Of a stretch of 64,000 nt of DNA, positions 62,504 to 64,000 are shown one piece after another (the stretch's first letter is position 1; each line of letters opens with the position of its first letter). This DNA comes from PXAP01 sp964421595 (GTDB taxonomy: Bacteria; Bacteroidota; Bacteroidia; Bacteroidales; PUMT01), in the NCBI GenBank assembly GCA_964421595.1, contig CAYQXY010000012.1, positions 1 through 64,000 on the forward strand, in the 5' to 3' direction. The position numbers and the translations under genes are program-made. The notes under the pieces are model-generated. The model worked only from the letters and a program-made list of their open reading frames with translations, had not been told where the DNA came from and did no database searches.

Positions 62504-64000
62504 TTACTTCATAAGATCAATTATCCAGTTAATAAAATAACTGAACAGATATACGCCGGTGTATATGCATATGCCGGTAAAAACAAGGGCCCCTGAAATA
62601 AAATACAAATTTCTGAAGGCCTTGATCACGGGCGCTTCTTTATCCTGTTCATCTTTAATATTTCGGGGGAACAGAGCAGGTAAAGCTGAGATACTATCGT
62701 TGATCCTCACAAGAATTGACCTTAATTCATTGCCCTGGCCTTTTATTTCCCCTGATATCTCCTTCAACTCTTTCTGTATTTGGGGAAGAAGATTTAAATG
62801 GTCAAGAGCAATGCTGTTTTTTTGAAATGCTGACTCAAGATTTTTTATTTCCTCCTCAGTAAATCTGCGCATCTGTTCTATGGTCGATTCAGTTGAACTT
62901 CTGAGATTTTCCAGCGACAGCCTCAATACACTGTCCACCTCAGAAACTGATTTCTGAATGATCTCCTTTCTTTCTTCAAGCTCAGAAAAATGCGATTCAA
63001 TAAACCTCATTAGCTTATTGCTTTCATGAACATTTGTCTTAATTACATCTGCTATTTCTGAGACTGTATCAGAATTATCAAGAATTTTACCTGTCTTTTC
63101 AAGCAGAATTCCTGAGTTTTCAGTAAGAATGCTGATCCGGTCAAGATAAAAGCCGAATTTCTCAAGACTCATGGCGCTTTCCTCAAATTTCCTGAAAAGT
63201 TTCAGGTTATTGCTTGCAAGTCCGGGTATGTCACTGCTTTCAATTTGTTTGTAAAGGGCTTTCTGCGATTTCAGCGAATGTCCCACATCATTCATAATTT
63301 CGGCAAATGCACTGGTATTCTGCCTGAACTGTTGATTAAACCCTTTAAGGTTCTTGTCCAGAGTATATATACTGCCGGCAGCATTCTCGGTCAATATTGG
63401 CAGTAGCTCTGTTTGTATGAAGGTAAAATAGTCATTTTTTCTTTTTTCAGTCTTCGCCTTGCTTTTTTTAAATTCTACAGAGGTGTTGAAAATCGTCAGT
63501 ACAAGTCCGGCCAGTGTTGAGAACATTGCAATTTTAACTCCACCGATTAAAATATCAATACCGGCACCCTGCATAAAATCCTCTGAAGCAATCCGGGGCA
63601 TACCCAGAAGTCCGATTATTATACCCAGCATAGTTCCGGCCAAACCAAGATATAGCGGAACAGGCAAAGTACTGTCTATTTCCTCTTCGAGTGAATCTAT
63701 ATTTCTGTCAGTAATATCCCTGATAAGGTTAAAATCAGCAACTGCACCTTTATTTCTCAGGAGATAAGTATTTGTTGAATGAAGTATCTCCTTCATGATA
63801 CCGTTGCATTCAACTCTGCTCCCGATCAACGTTACAGCCTCTGCTGTGTCATGAGGAACATGCATTTCATGTATATCTGATTCCCTGTCAGGATCTGTGT
63901 CTGTATTTATGGAAATGTTCTTTTTCAGGGTAAAAAGCTGCTTTCTGTCCGGGAATATCCCTTTCAGTTCTCTTATTGATTTAAATGTATTATATGCAAA
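62504..64000 (-). CDS. MotA/TolQ/ExbB-like (ZorA-like) channel protein, 5' end outside the window
   Basis: The frame has no stop up to the window edge: 45 further codons (ending FAYNTFKSIREL...) precede the first internal Met at 63865, so at least 498 residues are encoded and the start is missing. The channel core is VPLYLGLAGTMLGIIIGLLG and ILIGGVKIAMFSTLAGLVLTI, the pair of helices shared by MotA, ExbB and ZorA. About 250 residues of coiled coil follow, and an extra hydrophobic C-terminal helix (FISGALVFTGICIYTGVYLF). The long cytoplasmic coiled coil recalls the tail of ZorA. The MotB/ZorB-like gene is next. Confidence 0.82.
   Translation of the reverse strand, partial: FAYNTFKSIRELKGIFPDRKQLFTLKKNISINTDTDPDRESDIHEMHVPHDTAEAVTLIGSRVECNGIMKEILHSTNTYLLRNKGAVADFNLIRDITDRNIDSLEEEIDSTLPVPLYLGLAGTMLGIIIGLLGMPRIASEDFMQGAGIDILIGGVKIAMFSTLAGLVLTIFNTSVEFKKSKAKTEKRKNDYFTFIQTELLPILTENAAGSIYTLDKNLKGFNQQFRQNTSAFAEIMNDVGHSLKSQKALYKQIESSDIPGLASNNLKLFRKFEESAMSLEKFGFYLDRISILTENSGILLEKTGKILDNSDTVSEIADVIKTNVHESNKLMRFIESHFSELEERKEIIQKSVSEVDSVLRLSLENLRSSTESTIEQMRRFTEEEIKNLESAFQKNSIALDHLNLLPQIQKELKEISGEIKGQGNELRSILVRINDSISALPALFPRNIKDEQDKEAPVIKAFRNLYFISGALVFTGICIYTGVYLFSYFINWIIDLMK

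Noticed and set aside
61802..64000. Complete Zorya defence system
   Set aside because: Only ZorA- and ZorB-like proteins are seen; zorC/zorD or zorE are absent on the downstream side and the upstream side lies outside the window. Kept as a stator-like finding only.

Overview
The window looks like the chromosome of an anaerobic member of the Bacteroidota (Bacteroidales/Marinilabiliales-like). This rests on a DUF5103 type IX secretion plug protein, fused E1 alpha/beta keto-acid dehydrogenase, an nqrA-F operon followed by a lipoprotein ApbE, many Sec lipoproteins, weak Shine-Dalgarno use, and Bacteroidota-style promoter boxes (TAnnTTTG). The genus is not identifiable from sequence alone. I saw no rRNA, tRNA, CRISPR array or intact insertion sequence.

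Layout. 1-2.2 kb is a decayed accessory stretch: an edge fragment, a small winged-helix protein, an AlbA_2-family gene that has lost its middle, and short repeats. 2.2-5.3 kb is a TRAP transporter (dctM, dctQ, dctP). 5.3-18 kb is a tungsten/molybdenum island. It holds a ThiS/MoaD-like sulfur carrier and ThiF-like activator divergent from a large aldehyde:ferredoxin oxidoreductase, then ppnP, a wtpABC tungstate importer, a MobB-like P-loop protein, moeA, moaA, moaC, a lipoprotein pyrophosphatase homologue with altered active-site residues, a MOSC-MogA fusion and an HD protein. Together these import the oxyanion, build and load the pterin, and supply an AOR-type enzyme.

18-27.3 kb holds the DUF5103 gene divergent from nqrABCDEF-apbE (sodium-pumping NADH:quinone reductase and its flavin transferase), followed by two convergent small NqrM-like genes. 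27.7-35.5 kb holds the fused E1 enzyme, an NhaC antiporter (which fits sodium-based energetics), two LytTR-only regulators, a secreted C26 peptidase and a voltage-gated-type K+ channel. 35.9-44.4 kb is a minus-strand glycogen-to-trehalose operon: glgX/treX, treZ, and one giant gene fusing treY to malQ.

45-61 kb is mixed chromosomal content: a tocopherol-cyclase-like protein, hydrolase, sugar isomerase-like protein, DoxX-like protein, GNAT, purL, DUF4287, VOC, a zincin, an outer-membrane barrel, a cupin and a six-PAS histidine kinase. 61.1-64 kb (minus strand) carries a retropepsin-like lipoprotein after a MotB/ZorB-like and a MotA/ZorA-like protein; the last gene runs off the window. A dispersed intergenic repeat family (four copies recognised) sits at moaC, before the pyrophosphatase gene, before the E1 gene and between the LytTR genes.
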